Part shown: one piece after another, positions 30,655 to 41,021 of the stretch
Layout: each line of letters opens with the position of its first letter
Numbering within the stretch: position 1 is the first letter of the stretch
NCBI RefSeq assembly: GCF_004363075.1
Contig: NZ_SNYN01000006.1
Coordinates: 186,001-250,000, forward strand
DNA length: 64,000 nt
Direction of reading: 5' to 3'
Origin: Actinorugispora endophytica
GTDB lineage: Bacteria; Actinomycetota; Actinomycetes; Streptosporangiales; Streptosporangiaceae
The notes under the pieces: generated by a model
Told to the model about the DNA's origin: nothing
Seen by the model: only the letters and a program-made list of their open reading frames with translations
Databases searched by the model: none
Made by a program: the position numbers and the translations under genes

Positions 30655-32121
30655 GTGACCGGACACACGGACGACGCCGCGTTCAGTCGGCAGGCGCTGA
30701 CCGCCATGGCCGGCCATGGCGTGGACACGCGCGACGCCGGAGCGGTCCGCGCGTGGCTGCGGCGCGCCCACCGGCAACGGGCGGCCCGCCCCGGGCCCGC
30801 GAGGGAGGCCGCCCGGGAACCGCTCCCGCACCGGTGGGACGAATCGCCGGTGCGGCCGGTCCGGCTGGAGCCCGAGTCCGAACTCGCCGCGCTCGCCCGA
30901 GGCACGGAGACGCTGGCCGGACTGTACGAACTCGCCGACTGGGCCGAGCGGCACCGCCCGGCCTGGACCGGCGGCCGCCCCGAGCCGGACGCGGCCCGGG
31001 CCGCGGCGCGCGGGCTCGCGGTGTTCGGTGGCGCGGGGCACGGCGACGGACTCGGCCCCGAGGCGCTGAGGTTCTGGCGCGCCGCCTTCGACGCGGGTCT
31101 GGTCACCCTCGTGTCCGGTCGGGTCCGGCGCGCTCCCGGCGGCGCGTCCCCCGCGACCGACCCCGATCCGCTCGTGCTGCGCCGCTGGCTCGCGGTGGGC
31201 ACCGCCGTCACCGCGGTGGCCGGGACCGGGGAGGACCGCGCCCGCGCCGACCACGACGGCCGCCGCGTCGCCCAGCGGGTCCTGGACGAGCTGGTGTTCG
31301 AGCTCTACCAGTGCGGGCGCGGGGTGCACGGCCGCAGCGAGGTCGCCCGGCTGGCCGCCGAGGCGATCAGCGACGCCGTGGTGGACGGCGTCGTCCCCGA
31401 GGGGCGGGCGCCGGGGCTGCGCGCGGCCGCCGAGGCCGCCGCGCACGCGGCCCTCGCCCGGCTGGTCCGGCACGGCGCCGTCGTCGCGTGCCCCGGGGGT
31501 GACGTGGAGATCGGCCCGCTGGGCCGGTGGGGCGTGAACCGGCTGGTCAACGAGGCGGGCCTGCGCGCCCCCGTCCTCGGCGGCTACGCGCGCGCCGACG
31601 CCGGGGAGCTGGTCGCGGTCCTGTCCGGCTACTCGGAGTCCGAGCGCGCGGTGGAGCTCCTGGGGTGGCTGGGCGCGCGCACCCCGGAGGAGGCCGCGGC
31701 GGACCTGCTGGCGGTCGCGGCGAAGGCGGACACCGGCCGGCGCGGGATGGCGGTGGCGGTCCTCCGCCGGATCGGCCCCGCGGCCGAGCGGGCGGTGCGC
31801 GCGGGCCTGGACGACCCCCTGACGTGGCGGCACTGCGAGCGGTGGCTGGGTGAGCGCGGGTTCGACACGGGCCGGGACCTGACCGACCCGGACCGGGCGT
31901 GGCTCCTGGTCGAGTCGGTGGTCGGTCTCAGCCACCAGCGAGGCCCGCAGGACTACGTCCGCCTGATCGGCCGGCTCGTCGGCGAGAGGGAGATCCCGCT
32001 CGTGGCGCTCCTGGCGGACCTGGACCACCCCGACCGCGCCCGCGCCCTGGAGCTGCTCTTCGAGCTCCATCCCGACCCGCGCGTCTCGGTCGCGGCCCGT
32101 TACGCCTGCTCCTCCCGGTGA
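30655..32121 (+). CDS. hypothetical protein, helical, 488 aa
   Basis: I do not recognise this gene. It starts with GTG at 30655 and has strong coding bias for its whole length. The protein is predominantly helical and Ala/Arg/Leu-rich with no signal peptide or membrane segment. A possible winged-helix piece occurs at [19 protein letters not shown] (about residues 283-301). The C-terminal part (about 320-485) looks like short helical repeats ([54 protein letters not shown]), reminiscent of HEAT-like repeats. It is divergent from priA with a 154-bp gap. A weak CACGCT sequence 7 nt before the GTG could be a leaderless -10. Confidence 0.6.
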   Translation: MTGHTDDAAFSRQALTAMAGHGVDTRDAGAVRAWLRRAHRQRAARPGPAREAAREPLPHRWDESPVRPVRLEPESELAALARGTETLAGLYELADWAERHRPAWTGGRPEPDAARAAARGLAVFGGAGHGDGLGPEALRFWRAAFDAGLVTLVSGRVRRAPGGASPATDPDPLVLRRWLAVGTAVTAVAGTGEDRARADHDGRRVAQRVLDELVFELYQCGRGVHGRSEVARLAAEAISDAVVDGVVPEGRAPGLRAAAEAAAHAALARLVRHGAVVACPGGDVEIGPLGRWGVNRLVNEAGLRAPVLGGYARADAGELVAVLSGYSESERAVELLGWLGARTPEEAAADLLAVAAKADTGRRGMAVAVLRRIGPAAERAVRAGLDDPLTWRHCERWLGERGFDTGRDLTDPDRAWLLVESVVGLSHQRGPQDYVRLIGRLVGEREIPLVALLADLDHPDRARALELLFELHPDPRVSVAARYACSSR

Positions 32122-32486
32122 TCCGCCGGGGCCTTCCGCGCCTGCCCCGGGGCTCCGGTGTCAGGGCCGGGGGAGGGCCGCGCCCTTGCCCGGCGGTGCG
32201 GGTGGGCGGCGGGGCGCCGTTGGCGGAACCCTTCCCGGCCGCGAAGCCGAAGCCGGTGGACGCGCCCGGTCCGAGGTCCCCGTCGCGGCCCGCGTCGGTC
32301 GCGGTCACGGTCGGCCCGCTGCCGGCGACCGCCGCGTTCCACGCCTGGGTGACACGCCGGCCGCCGCAGGGGGCTCGCGAGGGGAGCGCGGGATCCCGGC
32401 CCGGCGCCACGCGGCGCGGCCGTCCGCCGGGCCCGAATGCCAATACGCTTGGGGCACGCCGGACGTCGGGGATTTGGGGGGCGCAC
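32122..32486. other. intergenic region upstream of fmt
   Basis: 365 bp with no supported gene. The only visible signal is a -10-like TACGCT at 32444-32449 within CCAATACGCTTGG, about 38 bp before the fmt ATG. Confidence 0.4.
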
Positions 32487-33422
32487 ATGAGACTGGTCTT
32501 CGCGGGCACGCCGGAGGCGGCGGTGCCGTCGCTGGAGGCGCTGCTCGCCTCCGAGCACGAGGTGGCCGCGGTGGTGACGCGGCCCGACGCCGTCGCGGGC
32601 CGGGGCCGCCGGGTCTCGGTCAGCCCCGTGGCGCAGCGGGCGGCCGACGCCGGGATCGAGGTGCTCAAGCCGGCCAAGGCCGACGACCCCGGGTTCCTGG
32701 ACCGCCTGCGCGGACTGGAGCCGGACTGCTGCCCGGTCGTGGCCTACGGCGCGCTGCTGCGCCAGGAGGCCCTCGACATCCCCCGGCACGGCTGGATCAA
32801 CCTGCACTTCTCGCTGCTCCCGGCGTGGCGCGGCGCCGCCCCCGTCCAGCACGCGATCCTGCACGGCGACGACATCACCGGCGCGGCCACCTTCCGGATC
32901 GAGCCCGCGCTGGACTCCGGCCCCGTCTACGGCGTGGTCACCGAACCCATCGGCCCCACCGACACCAGCGGCGACCTGCTGGGCCGCCTTGCGGCCTCGG
33001 GCGCGGGGCTGCTCGTGCGCACGCTGGACGGCATCGCCAAGGGCGACCTCGACCCCCGTCCGCAGAGCCCCGACGGCCTCTCCTACGCGGCCAAGCTCAA
33101 CCCGGAGGACGCGCGGGTGGACTTCTCCGCCCCGGCCATGCGCGTCGATCGCCTCGTGCGGGCCTGCACGCCCGCCCCCGGAGCGTGGACGGTCTTCCGC
33201 GGCGCCCGCCTCAAGCTCGGCCCGGTCCGGCCCGTCAGCGACGCCCCCGCGCTGCCGCCCGGCCGCCTGGAGGTCGGGAAGAAGCACGTCCTGGTCGGCA
33301 CCGCCACCCACCCGGTGCGCCTCGGCGACGTCCAGCCGCAGGGCAAGCGGCCCATGCCCGCCGTCGACTGGGCCCGCGGCGTCCGCCCGGCCCCCGACGA
33401 GTCCCTCGGCCGGGAGGACTAG
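32487..33422 (+). CDS. fmt: methionyl-tRNA formyltransferase
   Basis: Formylates initiator Met-tRNA using 10-formyl-THF. The N-terminal Rossmann formyltransferase domain starts [20 protein letters not shown]. The catalytic loop is [21 protein letters not shown] (Asn/His plus SLLP, about residues 107-127), and the Asp of [19 protein letters not shown] is also present. The C-terminal OB-like tRNA-binding domain includes [13 protein letters not shown] and [12 protein letters not shown]. 311 aa, standard. ATG at 32487 with GGGGGGCG upstream. It leads into rsmB-rpe after a 32-bp perfect hairpin at 33429. Confidence 0.95.
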   Translation: MRLVFAGTPEAAVPSLEALLASEHEVAAVVTRPDAVAGRGRRVSVSPVAQRAADAGIEVLKPAKADDPGFLDRLRGLEPDCCPVVAYGALLRQEALDIPRHGWINLHFSLLPAWRGAAPVQHAILHGDDITGAATFRIEPALDSGPVYGVVTEPIGPTDTSGDLLGRLAASGAGLLVRTLDGIAKGDLDPRPQSPDGLSYAAKLNPEDARVDFSAPAMRVDRLVRACTPAPGAWTVFRGARLKLGPVRPVSDAPALPPGRLEVGKKHVLVGTATHPVRLGDVQPQGKRPMPAVDWARGVRPAPDESLGRED

Positions 33423-33428
33423 TTCGTC

Positions 33429-33502
33429 TTCCCCGCTGATCTTGACCTTTTCGGGGTCTCAACCGTCCCCGAGACCCCGAAAAGGTCAAGATCAGCGGGG
33501 AA
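33429..33502. repeat. 32-bp perfect hairpin, copy 1 of hairpin family P
   Basis: Perfect 32-bp arms around a 10-nt loop; the left arm contains CCCCGCTGATCTTGACC and then TTTTCGGGGTCTC. It starts 7 nt after the fmt stop. Degenerate relatives lie at 44108 and 49609, again just after plus-strand genes. Terminator function is likely. Confidence 0.8.
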
Positions 33503-33577
33503 ACCCCCGTACCCTCGTTGGGTGGCCCGCGTCGAGGCGGGGAGCACAGGCAGACCCAGGTGTGAGGCGGCTCAACC

Positions 33578-35008
33578 GTGACCGACAGTTCCCGTTCCCC
33601 GTACCGCCCGACCCGCCGCGGAGGCAGGCGGCCCGCGGTCCAGCAGGGGCCCAAGGACCCCGCGCGGCGGGCGGCCTACGACGTGCTGCGCGCGGTGGAG
33701 ACCAGGGACGCCTACTCCAATCTGCTGCTCCCCCCCACGCTGCGCGAGCGCGGGCTCTCCGGGCGCGACGCCGCGCTGGCCACCGAGCTGACCTACGGGA
33801 CGCTGCGCCGCCAGGGCACCTACGACGCCATCCTGGACGCCTGCGTGGACCGCTCGATCCGCTCCGTGGACGCCGAGGTCCTGCCGGTGCTGCGGCTGGG
33901 AGCGCACCAGCTGCTGTCCACCAGCATCCCGCCGCACGCGGCCGTCAGCGCCACGATCGACCTGGCGCGCAAGGTCATCGGCCACCACCGCTCCCGGTTC
34001 GCCAACGCCGTCCTGCGCAAGGTCAGCGCGCGCGGCCTGGACGAGTGGCTGGCCGTCGTCGCCCCCGACCGGGGCGACGACGTCGTCGGAAACCTCGCCG
34101 TCATGCACAGCCACCCGCGCTGGGTGGTCCAGGCGCTCGCCGAGGCGCTGGGGGAGGACCCCGCGGACGGGCTCGCCGAGACCGAGCGGCTGCTCGCCGC
34201 GCACAACGAGCGCCCGCTGGTGACACTGGTCGCCAAGCCCGGCCGGGCCGCCGTGGCGGACCTGGTCGAGGAGGGCGCGTCCCCCGCCCGCTACTCGCCG
34301 TACGCCGCCTACCTGCCCGAGGGCGACCCCGGCCTGCTGCGCCCGGTCCGCCAGGGCCGCGCGGGGGTGCAGGACGAGGCCAGCCAGCTCGTCGCGCTGG
34401 CCCTGACCCGGGTCCCGGTGGAAGGGCCGGACACGCGCTGGCTGGACATGTGCGCGGGCCCCGGCGGCAAGGCCGCCCTGCTGGGCGGGCTCGCCGGGCA
34501 GCGCGGGGGGCGGCTGCTGGCCGCCGAGGTGCAGCCCGCCCGCGCGGGGCTGGTCGCCAACGCCGTGCAGCGCTCGGTCCGCGACGCCGCGCGCGTGGTC
34601 GTGGCCGACTCCACCGCCCCGGCCTGGCGGGACGGGGCCTTCGACCGGGTCCTGGTCGACGTGCCGTGCACCGGCCTGGGCGCGCTGCGCCGGCGCCCCG
34701 AGTCGCGCTGGCGCCGCACCGCCGGGACCGCGGCCGAACTCGGCCCGCTGCAGCGCTCCCTCATGGGACGGGCCCTGGACGCGGCGCGCCCCGGCGGGGT
34801 GGTCGCCTACGTGACCTGCTCGCCGCACCTGGCGGAGACCCGCGGCGTCGTCACCGCCGTGCTGGCCGGCCGCGACGACGCCGAACTCGTCGACGCGGCC
34901 CCCCACCTGCCCGAGGTCCCCGATTCGGGGAGCGGCCCCTTCGCCCAGTTCTGGCCGCACCGCCACGGCACCGACGCGATGTTCCTGGCCCTGGTCCGAA
35001 AGCGCTGA
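33578..35008 (+). CDS. rsmB: 16S rRNA m5C methyltransferase RsmB (Sun/Fmu family)
   Basis: Methylates a cytosine of 16S rRNA using SAM. The N-terminal NusB-like RNA-binding domain (about residues 25-160) includes ARRAAYDVLRAVE and LSTSIPPHAAVSATIDLAR. The methyltransferase domain has the SAM motif LDMCAGPGGKAALLGGL (about 288-304). Motif IV is VLVDVPCTGLGALRRRPESRW, and motif VI is YVTCSPHLAET, carrying the nucleophilic Cys. Length 476 aa. GTG at 33578. It follows fmt as in most bacteria and is followed 42 nt later by rpe. Confidence 0.92.
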   Translation: MTDSSRSPYRPTRRGGRRPAVQQGPKDPARRAAYDVLRAVETRDAYSNLLLPPTLRERGLSGRDAALATELTYGTLRRQGTYDAILDACVDRSIRSVDAEVLPVLRLGAHQLLSTSIPPHAAVSATIDLARKVIGHHRSRFANAVLRKVSARGLDEWLAVVAPDRGDDVVGNLAVMHSHPRWVVQALAEALGEDPADGLAETERLLAAHNERPLVTLVAKPGRAAVADLVEEGASPARYSPYAAYLPEGDPGLLRPVRQGRAGVQDEASQLVALALTRVPVEGPDTRWLDMCAGPGGKAALLGGLAGQRGGRLLAAEVQPARAGLVANAVQRSVRDAARVVVADSTAPAWRDGAFDRVLVDVPCTGLGALRRRPESRWRRTAGTAAELGPLQRSLMGRALDAARPGGVVAYVTCSPHLAETRGVVTAVLAGRDDAELVDAAPHLPEVPDSGSGPFAQFWPHRHGTDAMFLALVRKR

Positions 35009-35037
35009 CGCGGTCCCGGCCGTCTCACCGGGGCCAA

Positions 35038-35043
35038 TACACT
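35038..35043 (+). promoter_or_regulatory. rpe -10 element (leaderless promoter)
   Basis: TACACT lies 7 nt before the GTG at 35051, and there is no Shine-Dalgarno sequence. Confidence 0.45.
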
Positions 35044-35050
35044 CGGACCC

Positions 35051-35716
35051 GTGGCCATCCAGATCTCTCCCAGCATCCTGTCCGCCGACTTCGCGCACCT
35101 GGCGGACGAAGCCGCGGCGGTCGCCGACACGGCCGACTGGCTGCACGTCGACGTCATGGACAATCACTTCGTGCCCAACCTGACGCTGGGCCTGCCGATC
35201 GTGGAGTCCCTGCGCAAGGCGGCGTCGCTCCCGCTGGACTGCCACCTGATGATCGAGGACCCCGACCGGTGGGCGCCCGCGTACGCCGAGGCGGGCGCGG
35301 GCAGCGTCACGGTCCACGCCGAGGCCGCCAGGTCGCCGGTCCGCACGCTGCGCGAGATCCGCCGCCTGGGCGCGCGGGCGGGGCTGGCGCTGAACCCGGC
35401 CACGCCGGTCGAGCCGTACGCCGACCTGCTCGGCGAACTGGACATGCTGCTGGTGATGTCGGTCGAGCCGGGGTTCGGCGGGCAGAGGTTCCTGGACGTG
35501 GTGCTGCCCAAGATCCGCCGCGCGCGCGAGCTCATCCGCAGCACCGACGCCTCGGTGTGGCTCCAGGTGGACGGCGGGGTGAGCGCCGAGACGATCGAGC
35601 GCTGCGCCGAGGCCGGGGCGGACGTCTTCGTGGCGGGCTCGGCCGTGTACGGCGCGAAGGACCCGGCGGCGGCGGTCGAGGCACTGCGGGCCCAGGCGGC
35701 GCGGGCCGCCGGGTAG
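35051..35716 (+). CDS. rpe: ribulose-phosphate 3-epimerase
   Basis: Interconverts ribulose 5-phosphate and xylulose 5-phosphate (pentose phosphate pathway); ribulose 5-phosphate also feeds RibB downstream. TIM barrel with [13 protein letters not shown] at the N-terminus and [16 protein letters not shown] (catalytic/metal Asp, about residues 35-50). [21 protein letters not shown] and [12 protein letters not shown] (second Asp) follow. 221 aa, standard length. The GTG start is supported by the leaderless -10 at 35038. The FMN riboswitch follows 87 nt after the stop. Confidence 0.95.
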   Translation: MAIQISPSILSADFAHLADEAAAVADTADWLHVDVMDNHFVPNLTLGLPIVESLRKAASLPLDCHLMIEDPDRWAPAYAEAGAGSVTVHAEAARSPVRTLREIRRLGARAGLALNPATPVEPYADLLGELDMLLVMSVEPGFGGQRFLDVVLPKIRRARELIRSTDASVWLQVDGGVSAETIERCAEAGADVFVAGSAVYGAKDPAAAVEALRAQAARAAG

Positions 35717-35802
35717 CGCCCCGGGCGGCCCGGCCGGAAGGGTCCGGCCCGGGGGCGGAATACCTCCGTGTGGCACACTTGTTGACCAAGACGTACGAAA
35801 AC

Positions 35803-35928
35803 GCGTGCTCCGGGGTCGGTGAAAGTCCGAACCGGCGGTGATAGTCCGCGACCCGGCCGAAGCCATCGGCCGGTTGAACCGGTGGAATTCCGGTACCGAC
35901 GGTTAAAGTCCGGATGGGAGGCAGCGCG
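35803..35928 (+). ncRNA. FMN riboswitch (RFN element)
   Basis: Conserved blocks in order: GGGGTCGGTGAAAGTCC, GAACCGGCGGTGATAGTCCG, CGACCCG, a variable hairpin GGCCGAAGCCATCGGCC, then GGTTGAACCGGTGGAATTCC, GGTACCGACGGTTAAAGTCC and GGATGGGAGGCAGCG. These are the known segments of the FMN aptamer. It precedes ribE by 111 nt and should lower expression of the ribE-ribM-ribBA-ribH operon when FMN is abundant. A precise expression platform (terminator or sequestered RBS) was not resolved. Confidence 0.95.
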
Positions 35929-36039
35929 TGTCGGGCCGGTGCGGTCGACCCCGTGAAGGGGCGTCGCGGCCGTCCCGTGGTGGCCGACGCCGCCTTTGAG
36001 CACCCCGGAGCCGGACCAGGCAAAGGGGATGGCTCTCTC

Positions 36040-36657
36040 GTGTTCACCGGAATCGTCGAAGAGCTCGGCACCGTCGTCGCGATCACGCCTGTCGGCGGGG
36101 CTCCGGGCGACTCGGCGCGGCTCACCATCCACGGTCCCACCGTCACCTCGGACGCCGCGCACGGCGACTCCATCTCGGTCAACGGCGTGTGCCTGACCGT
36201 CACCGAGACCGGTGACGGCCGGTTCGGCGCCGACGTCATGAAGGAGACCCTGGACCGCTCCGGCCTCGGCTCCCTGTCCCCCGGCTCTCCCGTCAACCTG
36301 GAACGCGCGGCGAAGGTCTCGGACCGCCTCGGCGGCCACATCGTGCAGGGCCACGTGGACGGCACCGGCGTCATCACCGAGCGCGTCCCCGGCACCGGGT
36401 GGGAGACCGTCCGCGTCTCGGTTCCCCCGGGCCTGAGCCGCTACGTCGTGGAGAAGGGGTCCGTCACCGTCGACGGCGTCAGCCTCACCGTCGTCGAGGC
36501 CGGTCCCGACTTCCTCACCGTCAGCCTGATCCCCACCACCATGGAGCTGACCACACTGGGCGCCAAGGGCGTGGGCGCGGTGGTCAACCTGGAGGTCGAC
36601 ATCGTGGCCAAGTACGTCGAACGGCTCCTGGGCGACCGGACCGGCGGCGCCCGGTGA
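36040..36657 (+). CDS. ribE: riboflavin synthase, alpha chain
   Basis: Dismutates two 6,7-dimethyl-8-ribityllumazine molecules to riboflavin. The internal duplication is clear: first lumazine-binding barrel [11 protein letters not shown]...[11 protein letters not shown], second [14 protein letters not shown]...[12 protein letters not shown]. The N-terminal MFTG is the catalytic start of the family, which fixes the GTG at 36040 (205 aa); an open frame upstream belongs to the riboswitch leader. AAAGGGGAT lies about 11 nt upstream. The stop overlaps the ribM start. Confidence 0.93.
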   Translation: MFTGIVEELGTVVAITPVGGAPGDSARLTIHGPTVTSDAAHGDSISVNGVCLTVTETGDGRFGADVMKETLDRSGLGSLSPGSPVNLERAAKVSDRLGGHIVQGHVDGTGVITERVPGTGWETVRVSVPPGLSRYVVEKGSVTVDGVSLTVVEAGPDFLTVSLIPTTMELTTLGAKGVGAVVNLEVDIVAKYVERLLGDRTGGAR

Positions 36658-37316
36658 ACGGCTCGGGTGTGTGGTGGCTGGAGTGGGCCTACGCCGGGTT
36701 CACCCTGTTCGGCGAGCACGTGCGCTGGGCCGACCTGCTGGGCAACGCCGCGGCCCTGGCCACCGTCGCGCTGGCGATCCGGCGCACCATCTGGACCTGG
36801 CCGGTCCAGCTCACCGGCACCGCCCTGCTGTTCGCGGTCTCGGTGGACGCCTCCCTGGTCGGCAACGCGCTCAAGCAGGTGATCGTCGCGGCGCTGGCAG
36901 GGTACGGCTGGTACCGCTGGTCGCGCGGCATGCGCGGGGGGACCGACCTGCCGGTGCGCCCGGCCACCCTGGCCGAGCGCGGCATGCTGGCCGCCGCCAT
37001 GGTCGTCGGCACCACCGCCGTCGCGCTGTTCTTCACCCACACCGGCTGGTCGTGGGCGCCCTGGCTGGACGCCTTCATCTTCGTCGGCAGCGCGGTGGCG
37101 ATGTTCGCCCAGAGCCGCGGCCTCGTCGACTTCTGGGTGGTGTGGATCATCGTCGACCTGGTCGGCATCCCGGTCACCCTGATGTCGGGCCTGTGGGTCA
37201 GCGGCATCGTCTACGGCTTCTTCTTCGTGCTCGCGGTCACGGGGTTCCGCAACTGGATGCGCCACTACCGGTCCCACCGCGACGGCGACGCCCGAAGGGA
37301 ACCGCTGCCCGCGTGA
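36654..37316 (+). CDS. ribM: RibM-type (PnuC-like) riboflavin transporter
   Basis: A 220-aa membrane protein of the PnuC family. Hydrophobic segments lie at about residues 27-43, 46-80, 108-125, 130-150, 155-175 and 178-200. The family region [20 protein letters not shown] contains the Trp-rich substrate-pocket segment, and [14 protein letters not shown] is also typical. PnuC proteins move vitamins by facilitated diffusion. Location within the FMN-riboswitch rib operon, as in the ribE-ribM-ribAB-ribH order known from Streptomyces davawensis, identifies it as a riboflavin rather than nicotinamide riboside carrier. GTG start overlaps the ribE stop (GTGA). Confidence 0.87.
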   Translation: MNGSGVWWLEWAYAGFTLFGEHVRWADLLGNAAALATVALAIRRTIWTWPVQLTGTALLFAVSVDASLVGNALKQVIVAALAGYGWYRWSRGMRGGTDLPVRPATLAERGMLAAAMVVGTTAVALFFTHTGWSWAPWLDAFIFVGSAVAMFAQSRGLVDFWVVWIIVDLVGIPVTLMSGLWVSGIVYGFFFVLAVTGFRNWMRHYRSHRDGDARREPLPA

Positions 37317-37369
37317 GCCCCTCCGCCGACCGCCACCACAACGCCGAACGCCCGGACCGAGGAGTACTT

Positions 37370-38608
37370 GTGAGCACCGCCCAGGAGACCGGCCCCGTCG
37401 AACTCGACGACATCGAGGCCGCCGTCAAGGAGATCGCCGCCGGACACCCGGTCGTCGTGGTCGACGACGCCGACCGGGAGAACGAGGGCGACCTCGTCTT
37501 CGCCGCCGAGGCGGCCACCCCCGAACTGCTGGCCTTCACGATCCGGTACAGCTCCGGGGTGGTCTGCGTGCCGATGCTCGGCGAGGACCTGGACCGGCTC
37601 AACCTGCCGCCGATGACCGCGATCAACGAGGACAGCAAGAGCACCGCCTACACCGTCACCGTGGACGCGCGCGCCGGCGTGGGCACCGGGATCTCCGCGG
37701 CCGACCGCGCCCACACCATCCGGCTGCTCGCCGCGACCGGGAGCGCGGCCGGCGACTTCACCCGGCCCGGCCACGTCCTGCCGCTGCGCTACCGTCCCGG
37801 AGGCGTGCTGGCGCGGCGCGGCCACACCGAGGCGGCCGTGGACCTGGCCCGGCTGGCGGGGCTGCGCCCGGCCGGGGTGATCGCCGAGATCGTCAACGAC
37901 GACGGGACCATGGCCCGGCTGCCCCGGCTGCGCGCGTTCGCCGACGAGCACGGCCTCAGGCTGGTCTCCGTCGAGCAGCTGGCGGAGTACCGGCGCCGCA
38001 CCGAGACCCTCGTCGAGCGCGTCGTGGAGACCCGCATCCCCAACCGGTACGGCGAGTGGAAGGCGATCGGCTACCGTTCGGGCGTCGACGGGACCGAGCA
38101 CGTCGCGCTGGTCCACGGCGACCTCGGCGACGGACGGGACGTGCTGGTCCGGCTGCACTCCGAGTGCCTCACCGGCGACGCCTTCGGCTCGTACCGCTGC
38201 GACTGCGGCGACCAGCTGGACGCGGCCATGGCGCGGATCGCCGAGGCCGGCAGCGGTGTCATCGTCTACCAGCGCGGCCACGAGGGGCGCGGCATCGGGC
38301 TGCTGCACAAGCTGGAGGCGTACCGGCTCCAGGACGACGGCGCGGACACCGTGGACGCCAACCTCAGGCTCGGCCTGCCCGCGGACGCCCGCGAGTTCGA
38401 CAGCGGCGCGCAGATCCTCACCGACCTCGGGGTCGGGTCGGTCCGGCTGCTCAGCAACAACCCCCTCAAGGCCGAAGGGCTCGCCGCCCACGGCATCGTG
38501 ATCGGCGAGCGCATCCAGATGCCGACCGTCATCACCCCCGACAACCTCCGCTACCTGCAGACCAAGCGCGACCGGATGGGCCACGACCTGCCCGGCCTCG
38601 CCTCCTGA
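37370..38608 (+). CDS. ribBA: bifunctional DHBP synthase / GTP cyclohydrolase II
   Basis: Supplies both riboflavin precursors. The RibB domain (about residues 1-210) makes 3,4-dihydroxybutanone 4-phosphate from ribulose 5-phosphate and shows [34 protein letters not shown] and [17 protein letters not shown]. The RibA domain (about 215-412) opens the GTP ring and shows the zinc-site [37 protein letters not shown] and [14 protein letters not shown] at 37370 with GAGGAGT upstream, 412 aa. It sits third in the rib operon, 53 nt after ribM. Confidence 0.95.
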   Translation: MSTAQETGPVELDDIEAAVKEIAAGHPVVVVDDADRENEGDLVFAAEAATPELLAFTIRYSSGVVCVPMLGEDLDRLNLPPMTAINEDSKSTAYTVTVDARAGVGTGISAADRAHTIRLLAATGSAAGDFTRPGHVLPLRYRPGGVLARRGHTEAAVDLARLAGLRPAGVIAEIVNDDGTMARLPRLRAFADEHGLRLVSVEQLAEYRRRTETLVERVVETRIPNRYGEWKAIGYRSGVDGTEHVALVHGDLGDGRDVLVRLHSECLTGDAFGSYRCDCGDQLDAAMARIAEAGSGVIVYQRGHEGRGIGLLHKLEAYRLQDDGADTVDANLRLGLPADAREFDSGAQILTDLGVGSVRLLSNNPLKAEGLAAHGIVIGERIQMPTVITPDNLRYLQTKRDRMGHDLPGLAS

Positions 38609-39675
<1,067 letters not shown>

Positions 39676-39785
39676 GGCCCGGCCGGGCCCCACCGGTCCC
39701 GGTCCGGGTGGTCCTCCCCGTCGCGGAGCCGTCACTTTCGGTGGGAGGGACCGAACCGGGAGCGCGGTTCCCGCGTCTCAGGGGT

Positions 39786-39905
39786 ATGGACGTCAAGGAC
39801 CGGAACAGGAAGTATCACCGCCGGCGCCGAACCGACCGAGCCGTGGCCGCGCTGATCTGGTTCGCCGTGGTCGGCCTGGCCGTACTCTCGCTCCTCGTCG
39901 ACTGA
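39786..39905 (+). CDS. possible 39-aa single-pass membrane protein
   Basis: ATG at 39786 opens a short frame. It encodes a strongly basic start (MDVKDRNRKYHRRRRTDR) followed by one hydrophobic helix (AVAALIWFAVVGLAVLSLLV) and ends 18 nt before a strong terminator. Codon choice has high third-position GC. The basic head and helix suit an inner-membrane peptide with its N-terminus inside. No clear ribosome-binding site apart from CAGGGG, so this could be untranslated. Confidence 0.4.
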   Translation: MDVKDRNRKYHRRRRTDRAVAALIWFAVVGLAVLSLLVD

Positions 39906-39923
39906 CACCGATCCGCGCACGGC

Positions 39924-39959
39924 ACCCGGGGCGCCCGCCGAACGGCGGGCGCCCCGGGT
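39924..39959 (+). terminator. rib operon terminator
   Basis: 17-bp perfect arms (ACCCGGGGCGCCCGCCG and its complement) with a 2-nt AA loop, followed by CTTT. It closes the rib transcription unit. Confidence 0.8.
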
Positions 39960-40076
39960 CTTTCCGGGGTATGCGCCGAACTACGACCGCGGACCCGAGG
40001 TTTTGGAGGATCGTGATCATTACTCCGCGGCCCGGCACCGCATAGCCTGGCCGGAACCAGAGGGGGAGAGGGACTG

Positions 40077-41015
40077 ATGAGCGGCACGAACCCGACCACC
40101 GGCGAGATCGGCGGCCCCGCGCGCCTGGCCGAGCTGCTCGACGCCCACGACTACCTCGCGGACGAGGGCGCGGCCACGGCCTGTTTCCTCGCCCTGAGGA
40201 TGGGCCGCCCCCTCTTCCTCGAGGGCGACGCCGGGGTCGGCAAGACCGAGCTCGCGAAGGCCCTGGCCCGGGTGCTGGGCACCGAGCTGATCCGGTTGCA
40301 GTGCTACGAGGGGATCGACGCCGCCCAGGCCCTCTACGACTGGGACTACCCGCGCCAGCTGCTGCACCTGCGCGCCGCGCAGGCCGCCGGGGTGGCCGAG
40401 GTCGCCGCGCTCGAATCGGGCCTGTACGACCGCCGCTTCCTGCTGGCGCGCCCGCTGCTGCGGGCCCTGGAGAGCGGCGACGCGCACGCCCCGGCCGTAC
40501 TGCTGGTGGACGAGGTCGACCGCGCCGACGACGAGTTCGAGGCGTTCCTGCTGGAGTTCCTGTCGGACTTCCAGATCTCCGTCCCCGAACTCGGGACGGT
40601 CCGCGCCGCCACCCCGCCCGTGGTGGTGCTCACCTCCAACCGCACCCGCGAGGTGCACGACGCGCTCAAACGCCGCTGCCTCTACCACTGGACGCCGCAC
40701 CCGGACTTCGAGCGCGAGGTGGCCATCATCCGGCGCCGCCTGCCCGGCGCGGGCGAGCGGCTCAGCGGCCAGGTGGCCCGCGCCGTGCAGGCGCTGCGGG
40801 ACCCCGCGAACGGGGTCGACCTGATCAAGCCGCCCGGTGTCGCCGAGAGCATCGACTTCACCGCGGCCCTGCTCGCCCTGGGCGTCCGCGAGCTCGACCG
40901 GGACTCCGCCGCGCGCGCCCTGGGCGCGCTGGTCAAGCACCGCGAGGACGACGAGAGGGTCCGGGCCCGGCTCGCGGCGCTGCTCGACGGCGGCGCCACG
41001 GAGACGGCGGGGTAG
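40077..41015 (+). CDS. MoxR-family AAA+ ATPase (CoxD-like)
   Basis: 312-aa AAA+ chaperone. Walker A is EGDAGVGKTELAKALA (about residues 48-63), Walker B VLLVDEVDRADDEFEAFLLE (about 141-160), sensor 1 VVLTSNRTREVHDALKRRCL with the Arg finger. It is followed by the lid domain. Together with the next gene (VWA protein) and XdhC it matches the CoxD-CoxE-CoxF module that inserts the mature metal site into carbon-monoxide-dehydrogenase-type molybdenum hydroxylases. ATG at 40077 with GGGGGAGAGG upstream; TAGCCT near 40044 is a -10 candidate. The CoxE gene follows after 6 nt. Confidence 0.85.
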   Translation: MSGTNPTTGEIGGPARLAELLDAHDYLADEGAATACFLALRMGRPLFLEGDAGVGKTELAKALARVLGTELIRLQCYEGIDAAQALYDWDYPRQLLHLRAAQAAGVAEVAALESGLYDRRFLLARPLLRALESGDAHAPAVLLVDEVDRADDEFEAFLLEFLSDFQISVPELGTVRAATPPVVVLTSNRTREVHDALKRRCLYHWTPHPDFEREVAIIRRRLPGAGERLSGQVARAVQALRDPANGVDLIKPPGVAESIDFTAALLALGVRELDRDSAARALGALVKHREDDERVRARLAALLDGGATETAG

Positions 41016-41021
41016 GCGGCC

